From contig NZ_CP135922.1 in assembly GCF_032399705.1 (NCBI RefSeq), positions 5,456,001-5,520,000 on the forward strand: DNA of 64,000 bases, given 5' to 3'. The position numbers and the translations under genes were made by a program. This DNA comes from Paenibacillus sp. BIC5C1 (GTDB lineage Bacteria; Bacillota; Bacilli; Paenibacillales; Paenibacillaceae). This document shows positions 19,338 to 27,831 of the stretch, one piece after another. Positions within the stretch are counted from its first letter, which is position 1; each line of letters starts with the position of its first letter. Under the pieces are notes generated by a model. That model saw only the letters and a program-made list of their open reading frames with translations. It searched no databases and was not told the origin of the DNA.

Positions 19338-19889
19338 TCATTTTAATGTATAGCCCCCGAGATAGGTTTCCATCAGTTCATTAGAGAGATGAATGGCTTC
19401 GGAACGATTCGTTGCGGGCATGGAGAGCATGAGCCCATCTTCGGAGCTCCAACTTTTACTGTTCTGCTCTCCGTTCGAATTCTCCTCCGAAATAGCGATG
19501 GTGAGTCGGGTGAATGCACGATCTACGAATAGTGTTCCGTATACGAAGATATCCGTTTTCCCATTTTCAAAAATGAAGTATTCCATCAACCCGTATCCTT
19601 TATGAAAACGAATTTCGAGGTTCTTTTGATCTTCGGGTACAGGGAAAGATTCACCTTCAATATCAATAGTTCCTCTGAATATGTAATCACCCGAGGTCGT
19701 TAGATAACGCTTGCCATCCATGTTGATATGAACCGTTTGCTCTGGTTCCCTGTTGTCTTCTCCCCCTAGCCGATATTTTACACCCACACCATCAAGATGG
19801 ATCGTTCTGGGCAGAAACAGAAGAACCACACTGGTCACAATCATCAATACCCAGATGGCAAGCACGATCGAAATTACTTTTTTCCTCAT
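19338..19889 (-). CDS. hypothetical membrane-anchored protein
   Basis: 183 aa with one N-terminal helix (KVISIVLAIWVLMIVTSVVLLFLP) and a predicted extracellular domain of about 150 residues rich in beta-strand patterns (TVHINMDGKRYLTTSGDYIF; TDIFVYGTLFVDRAF). I do not recognise a family. GAGGAG lies seven bases before ATG 19889. The end of the neighbouring frameshifted lipoprotein gene lies about 25 bases upstream on the same strand, so the two are probably co-transcribed. Confidence 0.75.
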   Translation of the reverse strand: MRKKVISIVLAIWVLMIVTSVVLLFLPRTIHLDGVGVKYRLGGEDNREPEQTVHINMDGKRYLTTSGDYIFRGTIDIEGESFPVPEDQKNLEIRFHKGYGLMEYFIFENGKTDIFVYGTLFVDRAFTRLTIAISEENSNGEQNSKSWSSEDGLMLSMPATNRSEAIHLSNELMETYLGGYTLK

Positions 19890-19913
19890 AGTCCATCTCC
19901 TCAACTCATCGGT

Positions 19914-20280
19914 CTACAACTTTTGAAGATATACTGTCTCTTCCTGATCTTCATTCCATTGAATATGGACTGGGATAGAAAAAGTCTTCATTTTCCAAGT
20001 ATTTCGGACCCGAGGATTGCTTAATATTCCGGACAGGTGTACCCAGATTTTCTTCCAATCCGCTTGCCGTTAGATTTTTGCCGTCAAACTGATAACCAAC
20101 ATCTTTCACCATATTTTCGTCCCCGGTATATCGAATCGTATATTCAACCATACCGGTTTGAAATCTGTTGGTAACCACAACTTTCCAATGCTCACTTTCC
20201 CCATTCAGGGATATCATCCTCTCAGAACATCCTACGAGAATAAACATGAGCGCAATAAAAGCCAAGTAATTAATCTTCAT
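19914..20280 (-). pseudogene. lipoprotein gene with a probable 3' frameshift
   Basis: ATG 20280 (GGGAGGGG upstream) opens a lipoprotein whose signal ends LIALMFILVGC at a lipobox-type Cys (LVGC). The intact frame gives 109 aa and stops at 19951. Immediately past the stop, a different frame encodes IQWNEDQEETVYLQKL and ends at TAG 19914, just before the ribosome site of the next gene. A strand of this type (I-x-W-x-x-x-x-E-x-x-x-L) is a common last strand in small Bacillales lipoproteins. I infer a frameshift near 19958-19975, for example a lost AT unit. If this is wrong, the gene is simply 19951-20280. Confidence 0.6.
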
Positions 20281-20736
20281 TTTCTCCCCTCCCTATCAAA
20301 GATGGCACATGAATTAATTACAAATTATAACATATAAGCTACTTGCATGACTGTTTAAAGCATCCGCTTGCTTTCATTCCGGGACTGATTTGAGACTATG
20401 ATTACAGATGACTTAAAACGCACAGCTGAAATTGGCACACAACTTTTGCATACAACAAAAAAACCGGTCACATCGTGACCGATTCAATCAGCTCCTCAGG
20501 GAGCGTAGGCTTAGAAGTGCGAATGACAAAGAGCCTATGATCGCTACTCCTTAATGTTACTCCAGACGACTCTTTAGTTGTAACTGTTGATCGAACACAA
20601 AAGGCCAGCTTTTGCTTCCACGCAAAAACAAAAACACCTCCGTATTCCGTCGATGATGGCAAAAGAGCAATATGCCGTGGAAGGTGCTTAGTGATGACGA
20701 TTATAGAATAGTTAATATATAATGGCGTGCAAAGGG
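20281..20736. other. intergenic region with an unresolved minus-strand ORF
   Basis: An open frame on the minus strand ends at TGA 20468, inside the terminator hairpin, and runs back to a TTG at 20782 that overlaps the 115-aa gene. Its C-terminal part reads plausibly (SSDHRLFVIRTSKPTLPEE), but no start codon with a ribosome site is found. I cannot decide whether it is coding. Confidence 0.3.
20465..20481 (-). terminator. intrinsic terminator
   Basis: GGTCAC-ATC-GTGACC hairpin. A run of A on the plus strand just before it is the U-tract for minus-strand transcription from the 115-aa protein gene. Confidence 0.8.
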
Positions 20737-21084
20737 TTACAACTTGTCCACCTGTAATAATGTTACTGGCTTCACCGTACAAGCTGGACTAATCTGCTCT
20801 TCAGTGAGTATGTTCAGTTTGATGAGGCTTTTGAGCTTATGACTGTCTACCTTGGACAGTAGTCGCCAAATGTCCGGATCGGGAAGGGACGCGTACAGCT
20901 TCTGATCATCATATTCCTTACGGTGCTGAAGCACCGTTTTCACAGCGTATCCGCCAACTTGCGTCTCATAGACACCCTGCTCCTCACAATACCCGACAAT
21001 CTCATCTCGTAACACAGATAGTCGTTGTTCAATTTCTTTTTGCTGCTGTTTCAGTTCAAAATAGGTTTGCACCTTCTGTTCCAT
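20737..21084 (-). CDS. hypothetical coiled-coil protein
   Basis: 115-aa soluble protein. An N-terminal coiled coil (ELKQQQKEIEQRLSVLRDEI) precedes a small domain with VGGYAVKTVLQHRKEYDD and LLSKVDSHKLKSLIKL. The layout resembles small phage-type Gp157-like proteins only loosely; I would not assign function. GAGGAG lies ten bases before ATG 21084. A terminator about 260 bases downstream could end its transcript. Confidence 0.7.
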   Translation of the reverse strand: MEQKVQTYFELKQQQKEIEQRLSVLRDEIVGYCEEQGVYETQVGGYAVKTVLQHRKEYDDQKLYASLPDPDIWRLLSKVDSHKLKSLIKLNILTEEQISPACTVKPVTLLQVDKL

Positions 21085-21140
21085 ACCTATCACGCTCCTC
21101 TATACCATAGGTATGCAGTGAAGAACAGTTTAGGACAATA

Positions 21141-22004
21141 CTACAGCAGTTCATCATTTAAATATGAATTACTGCCAATAATCTTTTTAACCCGCTGCAT
21201 TACACCCGGCCCCATAGGAACATTAGACACACGCTTTAATAGGATCCAGCGCAAACAAGCCATAGCTTCAAAAATCTCCGCATCGTCTGGTGTGTATTCC
21301 GATAGACTCTTGAATAGAGCACTGTACATCTTACCGTTTCGTTCCCCCGTATAGATCGTCATCAGAAAAATGGACCACGCTATATCGTATCTGGGATCAC
21401 CACGCTGACCATTCGTCCAATCGATAATCGCATATTGATCATCTGACTCCAGAATATTTCCCAGGTTATAATCACCATGGATCAAATAATCATGCCTAAA
21501 CTCAGTCCGTTGAAGAAGGTTCGTCAGGATCTGATGCATATCCTCATGCAGTTCAATGGAGGGGAAAAAATATCCCACGAAATCATATTGCGGTATGAAA
21601 TTTGCATCCTCGTTACTCATACCATTTATATCATAACCATGCACTTGAATTAACATTTGGGCCAATTGCTCCAGCTTTGTTTTGATTAACTTGGCTATAG
21701 GCTCCCCGTCATAACTCGTTAACAGAACTTGATTAGAATCCACATCCATGCCCCAACCGTACGGTTTGGAGACTTGTATTCCACTCTCGCATAGTCTGGA
21801 TAATAGTTCATACTGGTTGCGAATATTGGGTTTGGAATCCTTGTTCCATATCTTTAACACATACGAGTGATCTGCGCATTCTATCTTAACAACTTCTGCT
21901 TCCAAGCCTGGTGACAGGGGAAGAATCTTGTATGGTTTCTCAAGAAGGCAGCGAATTTCTTCGCTCAACTCGACCCAGCGGATACTTTCCAGAGTTAACC
22001 TCAT
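21141..22004 (-). CDS. Aminoglycoside phosphotransferase (APH) family protein
   Basis: 287-aa kinase-fold protein. The catalytic loop is HGDYNLGNIL and the metal-binding motif is YAIIDWTNGQRGDP. The N-lobe has SYVLKIWNKDSK with the ATP-binding Lys. Family members phosphorylate small hydroxylated compounds; many chromosomal copies are not resistance genes. AGAGGGG precedes the ATG. It follows the DinB gene in the same direction with a 57-base gap. Confidence 0.9.
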   Translation of the reverse strand: MRLTLESIRWVELSEEIRCLLEKPYKILPLSPGLEAEVVKIECADHSYVLKIWNKDSKPNIRNQYELLSRLCESGIQVSKPYGWGMDVDSNQVLLTSYDGEPIAKLIKTKLEQLAQMLIQVHGYDINGMSNEDANFIPQYDFVGYFFPSIELHEDMHQILTNLLQRTEFRHDYLIHGDYNLGNILESDDQYAIIDWTNGQRGDPRYDIAWSIFLMTIYTGERNGKMYSALFKSLSEYTPDDAEIFEAMACLRWILLKRVSNVPMGPGVMQRVKKIIGSNSYLNDELL

Positions 22005-22061
22005 TTTGCCCGACCCCTCTCTTTGAAATTAGAATTTGAACCTTGCTGTCACCTTTTCACT

Positions 22062-22532
22062 CTAGTTATCAGGTGTAATAAGTCCCTTACCAATGAAATT
22101 GGCAGATACAGGCTTCTTGTCCAGTTCTCTGGACCACACCGATAATTGCCCCGTATGGTGAATCACGTGACGCATCACTTCTCCCCACGATTCCTTGGCG
22201 ACGGTGCTATCCAATTCGGGATCTATGCATGGTCTCTTTTCCATGCTGGGATCCCAGGATAGAACAAATGCCTCCACATCAGGTCGCAGCTTGCGATCGA
22301 ATTGTCGTACGGCCTCCAGTGTTTTATAATTATCAAAATTCTCCATACCATCCGGTTTGCCCTGCAATAATTGAAGCCAGCTCCACTCTACATCAATGAT
22401 ATGAAAAAACGTTTGCAATATATTGCCTACCCCGCCTGTTCGAGGCCGAAGCAGCTCTTCCAACGGTACATCCTCACACCACTCAAACCATTGCTCACGC
22501 ACGATCCAGTTATAACGAAAGAAAGATTCCAC
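22062..22532 (-). CDS. DinB family protein
   Basis: 156-aa four-helix-bundle protein. The conserved metal-site histidines appear in QTFFHIIDVEWSWLQLLQG and RHVIHHTGQLSVWSREL. DinB/YfiT-like proteins include metal-dependent thiol transferases; the reaction here is unknown. GTG 22532 is used, abutting the stop codon of the upstream GNAT gene, with AAAGGAG inside the end of that gene. The two are translationally coupled. Confidence 0.92.
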   Translation of the reverse strand: MESFFRYNWIVREQWFEWCEDVPLEELLRPRTGGVGNILQTFFHIIDVEWSWLQLLQGKPDGMENFDNYKTLEAVRQFDRKLRPDVEAFVLSWDPSMEKRPCIDPELDSTVAKESWGEVMRHVIHHTGQLSVWSRELDKKPVSANFIGKGLITPDN

Positions 22533-23099
22533 TTAGCCATTCTCCTTTTCTATATCATGCGTTTTAAGTGTTTTGATCAGTTCCATATTGGCAAAAGTCT
22601 TATCCGAATGTTCACGGTCTCCGTAAATCCCGCTAATCTGATCAAATCCCGACTTGGTCCAAAATCGTAGTGCAGGCCAATTTTTGAGTGCCACGTTGAT
22701 TCTGATTTCCTTATAACCAAGCTCGAAAAATAATCGGGTCAACGCATGCACCATTTCTTGTCCATAACCTTGTTTTTGGGTCTCACTATGAATATACAAA
22801 AATTCGAGATAAACCGAATCCTCCTTGGGGTAGCCATGGTATAGGCTCAATACACCTATATTTTGGTTTTGCAGAATCGTACGAATGGTCTGAATTCGGT
22901 AGTTCTGCAGCCTTCCCCCAGGAGGAAGATTGCCTTCTTCAAAGCACGTTCTCACATAATCCGGCTCATGATCTCGTCCGTCCCATTCCAGCACGTATTT
23001 ACTCGTATCAACAATGGATTGGATATCGAAAATCTCAGATTCTTTCAAATCGGAAATGAAAAGTCGTTCTGAATTCCATTCTGTTGGAATCTGTTTCAT
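22533..23099 (-). CDS. GNAT family N-acetyltransferase (RimJ/RimL-like)
   Basis: 188-aa acetyltransferase of the RimJ/RimL-like type. The N-terminus WNSERLFISDLKESE is typical; LEFLYIHSETQKQGYGQEMV is the acetyl-CoA loop, and ALKNWPALRFWTKSGFDQ is motif B. GGGGA precedes the ATG by about eight bases. Coupled to the DinB gene. A promoter-like motif shared with two other genes lies just upstream (23128-23150). Confidence 0.92.
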   Translation of the reverse strand: MKQIPTEWNSERLFISDLKESEIFDIQSIVDTSKYVLEWDGRDHEPDYVRTCFEEGNLPPGGRLQNYRIQTIRTILQNQNIGVLSLYHGYPKEDSVYLEFLYIHSETQKQGYGQEMVHALTRLFFELGYKEIRINVALKNWPALRFWTKSGFDQISGIYGDREHSDKTFANMELIKTLKTHDIEKENG

Positions 23100-23127
23100 A
23101 TCATCATCCCCAATCTATTCGTGCCTT

Positions 23128-23150
23128 CTATCATAACCCATGATATGGTA
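23128..23150 (-). promoter_or_regulatory. third, divergent copy of a shared promoter motif
   Basis: On the minus strand this reads TACCATATCATGGG followed by TTATGATAGA. It shares the TATGAT -10 and the TACCA..TGGG core with the copies at 30780 and 33072. It contains a CCAT-ATC-ATGG palindrome. It lies upstream of the GNAT-DinB pair. Confidence 0.45.
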
Positions 23151-23159
23151 ATAATAAAA

Positions 23160-23180
23160 GAGCCGCGATCGTCGCAGCTC
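23160..23180 (-). terminator. intrinsic terminator after the 94-aa membrane protein
   Basis: GAGC-C-GCGA stem with TCG loop and matching TCGC-A-GCTC arm; the A-rich plus-strand side gives the U-tract. Confidence 0.7.
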
Positions 23181-23181
23181 C

Positions 23182-23466
23182 CTACTCTTTTGGCTTCGTC
23201 ATTCTCTTCTTTACATAGAGTAAAACATGAATTCCAGCGTATATAAACAGGACATTAAACAGATAAAGAAGGGCATTCACAGATACATTGGAAAGGAACC
23301 AGATCGTATCATCAGGTTTCTTATAGTGATAATCAGTAAAGAACCGCAACGGAAAACCATACTCTGTTCGTAAAGTCCCCTCCGTGTAGGCTGTTCCAGG
23401 AATAAAAATGACTGCCAACACAGCAAGCCAAGCCGAAAGATTAAATATTCTTTTATTAAACCTCAA
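23182..23466 (-). CDS. hypothetical membrane protein, 94 aa
   Basis: Two hydrophobic segments (LSAWLAVLAVIFIPGTAY and NALLYLFNVLFIYAGIHVLL) flank an extracytoplasmic loop of about 35 residues; a basic tail (KKRMTKPKE) ends it. No family recognised. The start is TTG 23466 with a weak GGATGAG site, seven bases after the stop of the cysteine hydrolase, so it is probably in that operon. A terminator follows its stop directly. Confidence 0.65.
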   Translation of the reverse strand: MRFNKRIFNLSAWLAVLAVIFIPGTAYTEGTLRTEYGFPLRFFTDYHYKKPDDTIWFLSNVSVNALLYLFNVLFIYAGIHVLLYVKKRMTKPKE

Positions 23467-23472
23467 TTCATC

Positions 23473-24000
23473 TCATCCATTCATTACATTTTCGGTATCC
23501 ACCACATTCGCAAACATGCTCAGTACCGAATTGTGATGTTCTATAATCTGCTCAGCTTGAAGAATGTTGGAATTCCATGTGCTGTGAGCATCACGAACCA
23601 AGGTTAGTGCATAGCCAAGGCTACTTGCTCTGCGACAAGTCGTATCCACGCATATTTCCGTCTGCATGCCAGTCAGAATAAGATCCGTCACTCCGTTTTC
23701 TTGCAATTTCAGATTCAGATCTGTTTCGTGAAACGAATCAGGGGTTTGCTTTTCAATAACAAGATCACCAGTGATCGGCGCAATGGACGGATGAATCGCC
23801 CAACCTGCCGTTCCACGCTCAAGGGGACTGCCTGCTCCTTCACTATGCTGAATGTAGATAACGGAGTGACCTTTTTCCCGAACCTTGGCAATGACGTGTT
23901 GTATTTTCTGAAGCAATACGTCCCCCTGATATACGGGATCTGATTCATCGAACATGGCTACCTGAACATCGATTACAAGAAGTGCACAATGAGTTGGCAT
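23473..24000 (-). CDS. Isochorismatase-like cysteine hydrolase
   Basis: 175-aa hydrolase. The catalytic triad is visible: Asp in CALLVIDVQVAMF, Lys in LVIEKQTPDSF, and Cys in GMQTEICVDTTCRRAS. The family includes nicotinamidases, N-carbamoyl amidases and isochorismatases; without a siderophore cluster the substrate is open, and the TEICVD pattern is that of the general YcaC/YwoC-like group. AGGAGG precedes the ATG. A small membrane protein gene follows almost directly. Confidence 0.92.
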   Translation of the reverse strand: MPTHCALLVIDVQVAMFDESDPVYQGDVLLQKIQHVIAKVREKGHSVIYIQHSEGAGSPLERGTAGWAIHPSIAPITGDLVIEKQTPDSFHETDLNLKLQENGVTDLILTGMQTEICVDTTCRRASSLGYALTLVRDAHSTWNSNILQAEQIIEHHNSVLSMFANVVDTENVMNG

Positions 24001-24046
24001 CTTATATTCCTCCTGAAAAATAATATGAAATCAGCAATTGTTATGA

Positions 24047-24469
24047 CTACGTCTTCCTTTTACGCACCGTTAACAAACCTTCCAATCCCAGATCGATCAA
24101 CACAAATAGTATAGCAGCTAGAACGCCAAATAAGCTCAAAACTATCGTTTCTTTAAAATTTAGAATTTCTTCTCCCGCGCCCATGAGCAAATAATAGAAA
24201 TACATTCCTAACACTCCTGCACATGCATAACCTAGTATTCTCAAACTTAAATAAATGACATAATTTGTGAAACGAGATCTGCTCAACAGATAATCCAGCA
24301 ATAGGGATAACGGTAGCCCAATCAATGTGATCAGGGGAGTCGCATATACAAGATAAACAATAATATAAAAATCAAAGCTGTAAGATTCATTCATGGATAT
24401 TAAACTTGCAGCCAAAGTAAAACAAATGATGGTTAGAACGGTCGTCAGAAGCTTTCTTCCAATGTTCAT
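24047..24469 (-). CDS. hypothetical four-helix membrane protein
   Basis: 140 aa, almost entirely hydrophobic, with about four helices (residues 8-25, 33-58, 72-97, 108-130) and a basic C-terminus (VRKRKT). I do not recognise a family. GGAGTGGTGAG precedes the ATG at 24469. It lies between a GrpB-type gene and the cysteine hydrolase gene, same strand, with about 40-base gaps. Confidence 0.7.
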   Translation of the reverse strand: MNIGRKLLTTVLTIICFTLAASLISMNESYSFDFYIIVYLVYATPLITLIGLPLSLLLDYLLSRSRFTNYVIYLSLRILGYACAGVLGMYFYYLLMGAGEEILNFKETIVLSLFGVLAAILFVLIDLGLEGLLTVRKRKT

Positions 24470-24510
24470 CTCACCACTCCCATAAGGTTATCCATCTCCA
24501 ATGAATGTTC

Positions 24511-25056
24511 CTACGCGTCAGATTCTCCCGGTTGCCACCCGATTTCTTGGGACCATATATGAGCTTTCTCTAAAATGCTCCACACCATCGGCCCTTTGCC
24601 TTCCACGTACTTTGGCCGCTGGTCCTTGTATAATGCCATAAGCCTGTGCTTCTCTTTTGCATATTTCAATCGATCCTCTGGATGTTCCCTCAAATAATCT
24701 CTAAAAAGCAAGTTCATCTGCTCTGAGAAACTCCCTGCTTGTCTTACATGTACATGCGATCTCCTGCTTCCGGGCACTTCACGAAAATATCGCTTGGTTT
24801 TATCGGGATTTTCTTCTCTAAATACGAAGCCGGCCGCTTCGATTTCTTGTTTGTAGTTAGGCAATTGTTCGTGATTGGATACGGAAATTTGTATATCTAT
24901 GATCGGTTTGGCATCCATTCCGACGATGGAAGTTGATCCGACATGGTCAATCCGCACAGCCGTCTCTCCCAACGCCTCTCTTAATCTCATCCCGGTTTCG
25001 AGAAACATATGCCTCCAAGCAGGATCATACATTGCAATTCTCCATTGATCTTCCAT
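24511..25056 (-). CDS. GrpB family protein
   Basis: 181-aa protein of the GrpB/UPF0157 nucleotidyltransferase-like family. IDHVGSTSIVGMDAKPIIDI is the signature (G-S-T-S...K-P-I-I-D). The central SHVHVRQ and FRDYLREHPED segments are also typical. Biochemical function is unestablished. AAGGGAGG precedes the ATG. Confidence 0.94.
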   Translation of the reverse strand: MEDQWRIAMYDPAWRHMFLETGMRLREALGETAVRIDHVGSTSIVGMDAKPIIDIQISVSNHEQLPNYKQEIEAAGFVFREENPDKTKRYFREVPGSRRSHVHVRQAGSFSEQMNLLFRDYLREHPEDRLKYAKEKHRLMALYKDQRPKYVEGKGPMVWSILEKAHIWSQEIGWQPGESDA

Positions 25057-25104
25057 GTAGTCCTCCCTTTGATTTCATTAAGTATAGTTTCTATCATCAT
25101 TTCT

Positions 25105-25968
25105 CTACACGACTCTATAAACCAAGTGAGATGTTTCCTCTCCTGAAAGAAAACCTAATCTGGTATATAAATAGTCAGCCTTATTTCCTAATGTAACGAA
25201 CAAACGAATGGTTGGAGAGAAACCTTCCAGATGAGAAATCGCCTTGAATAACATATATCTTCCCAAACCCTGATTACTATAGCACGGCTTAACTGCTATA
25301 TCATACACAAGAGGCATATCCTCCCACATCGAAATCAAACAAAATCCAACAACCTCGTTCGTCTTTTTATCTACTAAAACCGATGATGCATTCAATAGCT
25401 CATCCTGACGGTTATGTTCAAAATAATAACTCACGTCATCCCGATATGTATCCAGATTTCCCTCATCCATTCCTCCACGATATGATTCGTTCATGACTTG
25501 AACAATGCTTGGCAAATGTTCCAATTGGGGTTTAATACAAATACAATCAGTATGGAGGTCATTTTCAATCTTCTCTGTAGGTCTAATCATACATTTCCTT
25601 GTGTTTAAAACTTCGAAACCAGCCGACTTCAACACATCAATATGTTCAGCCAGAACATTGTAAGCATCTACTTTTGACTGACCCCCTGAATTTTGAATGG
25701 CATAACTCTTTAAGAAATGAACCATACCTACAGTCAACGTGGATGGAGGGATCATAAAGAAAGATCCAAGTTCATTACTTGTCAAAGAAATCCCTCCCAC
25801 TCGTTGATTATCTTGATAGATCCAATAACAATCACTTGCGTCTAGCATCATTTCTTGAAGGGATGCCCAGCTCGGTCTAAACCAGATATTCTTTCTATAC
25901 GTCGCAAAATACTTGGCATAGCTAGTTTGATTCGCTGCTACTAACGAATATGAAGTCTTATCACTCAT
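25105..25968 (-). CDS. two-domain GNAT acetyltransferase
   Basis: 287 aa with a degenerate N-terminal acetyltransferase-like half (WIYQDNQRVGGISL) and an intact C-terminal GNAT domain. The acetyl-CoA loop is VKPCYSNQGLGRYMLFKAI and motif B is ADYLYTRLGFLSGE. Tandem arrangements of this size occur in mycothiol synthase-like and Eis-like proteins, but I see no specific link. GAGGGAGAAGG precedes the ATG. Confidence 0.87.
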   Translation of the reverse strand: MSDKTSYSLVAANQTSYAKYFATYRKNIWFRPSWASLQEMMLDASDCYWIYQDNQRVGGISLTSNELGSFFMIPPSTLTVGMVHFLKSYAIQNSGGQSKVDAYNVLAEHIDVLKSAGFEVLNTRKCMIRPTEKIENDLHTDCICIKPQLEHLPSIVQVMNESYRGGMDEGNLDTYRDDVSYYFEHNRQDELLNASSVLVDKKTNEVVGFCLISMWEDMPLVYDIAVKPCYSNQGLGRYMLFKAISHLEGFSPTIRLFVTLGNKADYLYTRLGFLSGEETSHLVYRVV

Positions 25969-26133
25969 TGCCTTCTCCCTCTCTACTACAACTTACTCCT
26001 CGATGGTTATCCAAATATGTTTTAATCTATACTTGATTCTCAGCATACAACTCATTATTTGCTTGCGGCATCTAATACATAAACACGTGCTACTACTCTT
26101 TTGTTTGAAAAATCACAAGAATTCAAAAAAAGA

Positions 26134-26153
26134 GAAGGAACAAAAGTCCCTCC
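26134..26153 (-). terminator. intrinsic terminator after the GH43 gene
   Basis: Minus-strand RNA forms GGAGGGAC-UUUU-GUUCCUUC (two G-U pairs) followed by a seven-U run. Confidence 0.65.
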
Positions 26154-26163
26154 CCTTACCTTT

Positions 26164-27654
26164 TCAAAGATAATCACACTTAAATTTAGAAAACTCAGCC
26201 ACAGAATCTTCTCCACTAGCGTATAGACCAATGAGCACGCCTGTAAATCCCCCGGCAACCTCTGAGGAAAGGTATTTCGTCTGTGCTGTCCCTAAAAGGA
26301 TGTCCTTGCCATCTGCACGAATAAGGAAGCTATAGCGTTCATGGCTTGCCTGAATTACCAAAGTGGCATGATGATCACTTCCCAGTTCCACTTCATTTTC
26401 GACTGATTTGATATCCCCAATATTCAGACGCTCAATCACCTTATACCCGCTCTGCTCTTTGCGAAGGGCCAAGTCATAATGGTGCTGTTCATCCATGTAG
26501 ATGGTGATGCCTGCCTCGCCATTCGTAAGACTAACGTCAACAGAGATGGTCGCGTCAAAGTCTTTTTGACGTAGCCCAATAAATGTCGGGGATGCTGGAA
26601 CATCCAGTGTCACTTCGGTTCCTTTTAATTTTAAGTTGCCTTGCTCTAACAAGTAATTTTCTGTATTCGGATGACGAAGATAACACCAGTCCAGATTCCA
26701 ATCCGTGTTCTCGAACGTATAGCTTTTCTTCTCTTGTTGAATGACTGTGTCAGAGATACGATCAGTGTCAAAACTCATAAGCGTCGTACCTTCGTGCCCT
26801 GCTGTAAACCAGCCTTCCTCGTCAAAGGTAACTGGCGTAAGAAATACTTCCCGGCCCAGATGATGATAGGTAAGCCATTGCCCACTCTGACGGAATCCCA
26901 AATGGAAGATCCACCAATTGCCTTCCTCGTCCTGAATCAGGTCGCCATGACCAACCCCCTGCAACTCGTAACCGCCAAGATTACGGTTGGTCAGAACAGG
27001 ATTGTTGGCATAGGGTTCGAAAGGACCGGAAGGAGAATCTCCCCGCGCATACGTGACCATATGACCGTATTCGGTTCCGCCTTCAGATGCCATGAGGTAA
27101 TAATATCCATTCATTTTATACAAATGTGGACTTTCCAGATAACGTCCGCCTGATCCTTGCCATACTGAACGGCTTGGGGTCTTTTTGTGACCTGTTTCAA
27201 TGTCAATTTCACACTGAATGATTCCCCCAATTCCTTCATCGTCGGTTCCGTTGCTCATAAAGAAGGCCTTGCCGTCTTCAAAATACAGATCGGGATCGAT
27301 TCCCCCTTGATCCACAATAATCGGTTCTGACCACTCCCCGTATATATCGTCAGTCCATATATAGAAATTCTGACGCGTCGTGTCGTTCGTCGTGGTCATG
27401 TAGAATCGCCCGTTGTTGTATCGAATTGTAGGGGCGAAAACTCCTCCGGAGCTGCCCACCGTCTCCAAATGAATCTGGCTTTTTCGGGTTAAACAATGAC
27501 CGATTTGCGTCCAATTCAATAAATCTTTGCTTTCAAATAGCGGGACACCCGGAAAGTACTGAAAAGAACTGCATACCAGATAATAAGTGTCATCCACCTT
27601 GCAGATGCTCGGATCTGGATAGAATCCTTTAATGACCGGATTATTGTATTTCAT
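26164..27654 (-). CDS. GH43 family beta-xylosidase/arabinofuranosidase
   Basis: 496-aa glycosidase, no signal peptide, so probably acting on imported oligosaccharides. The N-terminal five-blade propeller has NPVIKGFYPDPSICKVDD with the catalytic Asp, GGIDPDLYFEDGKAFFMSNG with the pKa-modulating Asp, and ELQGVGHGDLIQDEEG with the acid Glu region. A C-terminal beta-sandwich (from about residue 310) is typical of the xylosidase-type GH43 subfamilies. ATG 27654 has AGAGG eight bases upstream. It is divergent from an HTH regulator that probably controls it. Confidence 0.93.
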   Translation of the reverse strand: MKYNNPVIKGFYPDPSICKVDDTYYLVCSSFQYFPGVPLFESKDLLNWTQIGHCLTRKSQIHLETVGSSGGVFAPTIRYNNGRFYMTTTNDTTRQNFYIWTDDIYGEWSEPIIVDQGGIDPDLYFEDGKAFFMSNGTDDEGIGGIIQCEIDIETGHKKTPSRSVWQGSGGRYLESPHLYKMNGYYYLMASEGGTEYGHMVTYARGDSPSGPFEPYANNPVLTNRNLGGYELQGVGHGDLIQDEEGNWWIFHLGFRQSGQWLTYHHLGREVFLTPVTFDEEGWFTAGHEGTTLMSFDTDRISDTVIQQEKKSYTFENTDWNLDWCYLRHPNTENYLLEQGNLKLKGTEVTLDVPASPTFIGLRQKDFDATISVDVSLTNGEAGITIYMDEQHHYDLALRKEQSGYKVIERLNIGDIKSVENEVELGSDHHATLVIQASHERYSFLIRADGKDILLGTAQTKYLSSEVAGGFTGVLIGLYASGEDSVAEFSKFKCDYL

Positions 27655-27831
27655 TTGAGCCACCTCTTTTTCTCTAATTCACATATTTAAGAATCCAGCT
27701 TCATAAGCAGATAAAAAAATTAAACACTATCGCAATCATTCTTTCAATGCGTTAGAGTTGAAGAGTCAAGTTATTTTCGTTAAATTAATATATATATGAT
27801 TTCATTAGATCTGGTTAGGAGATTGTTAAGG

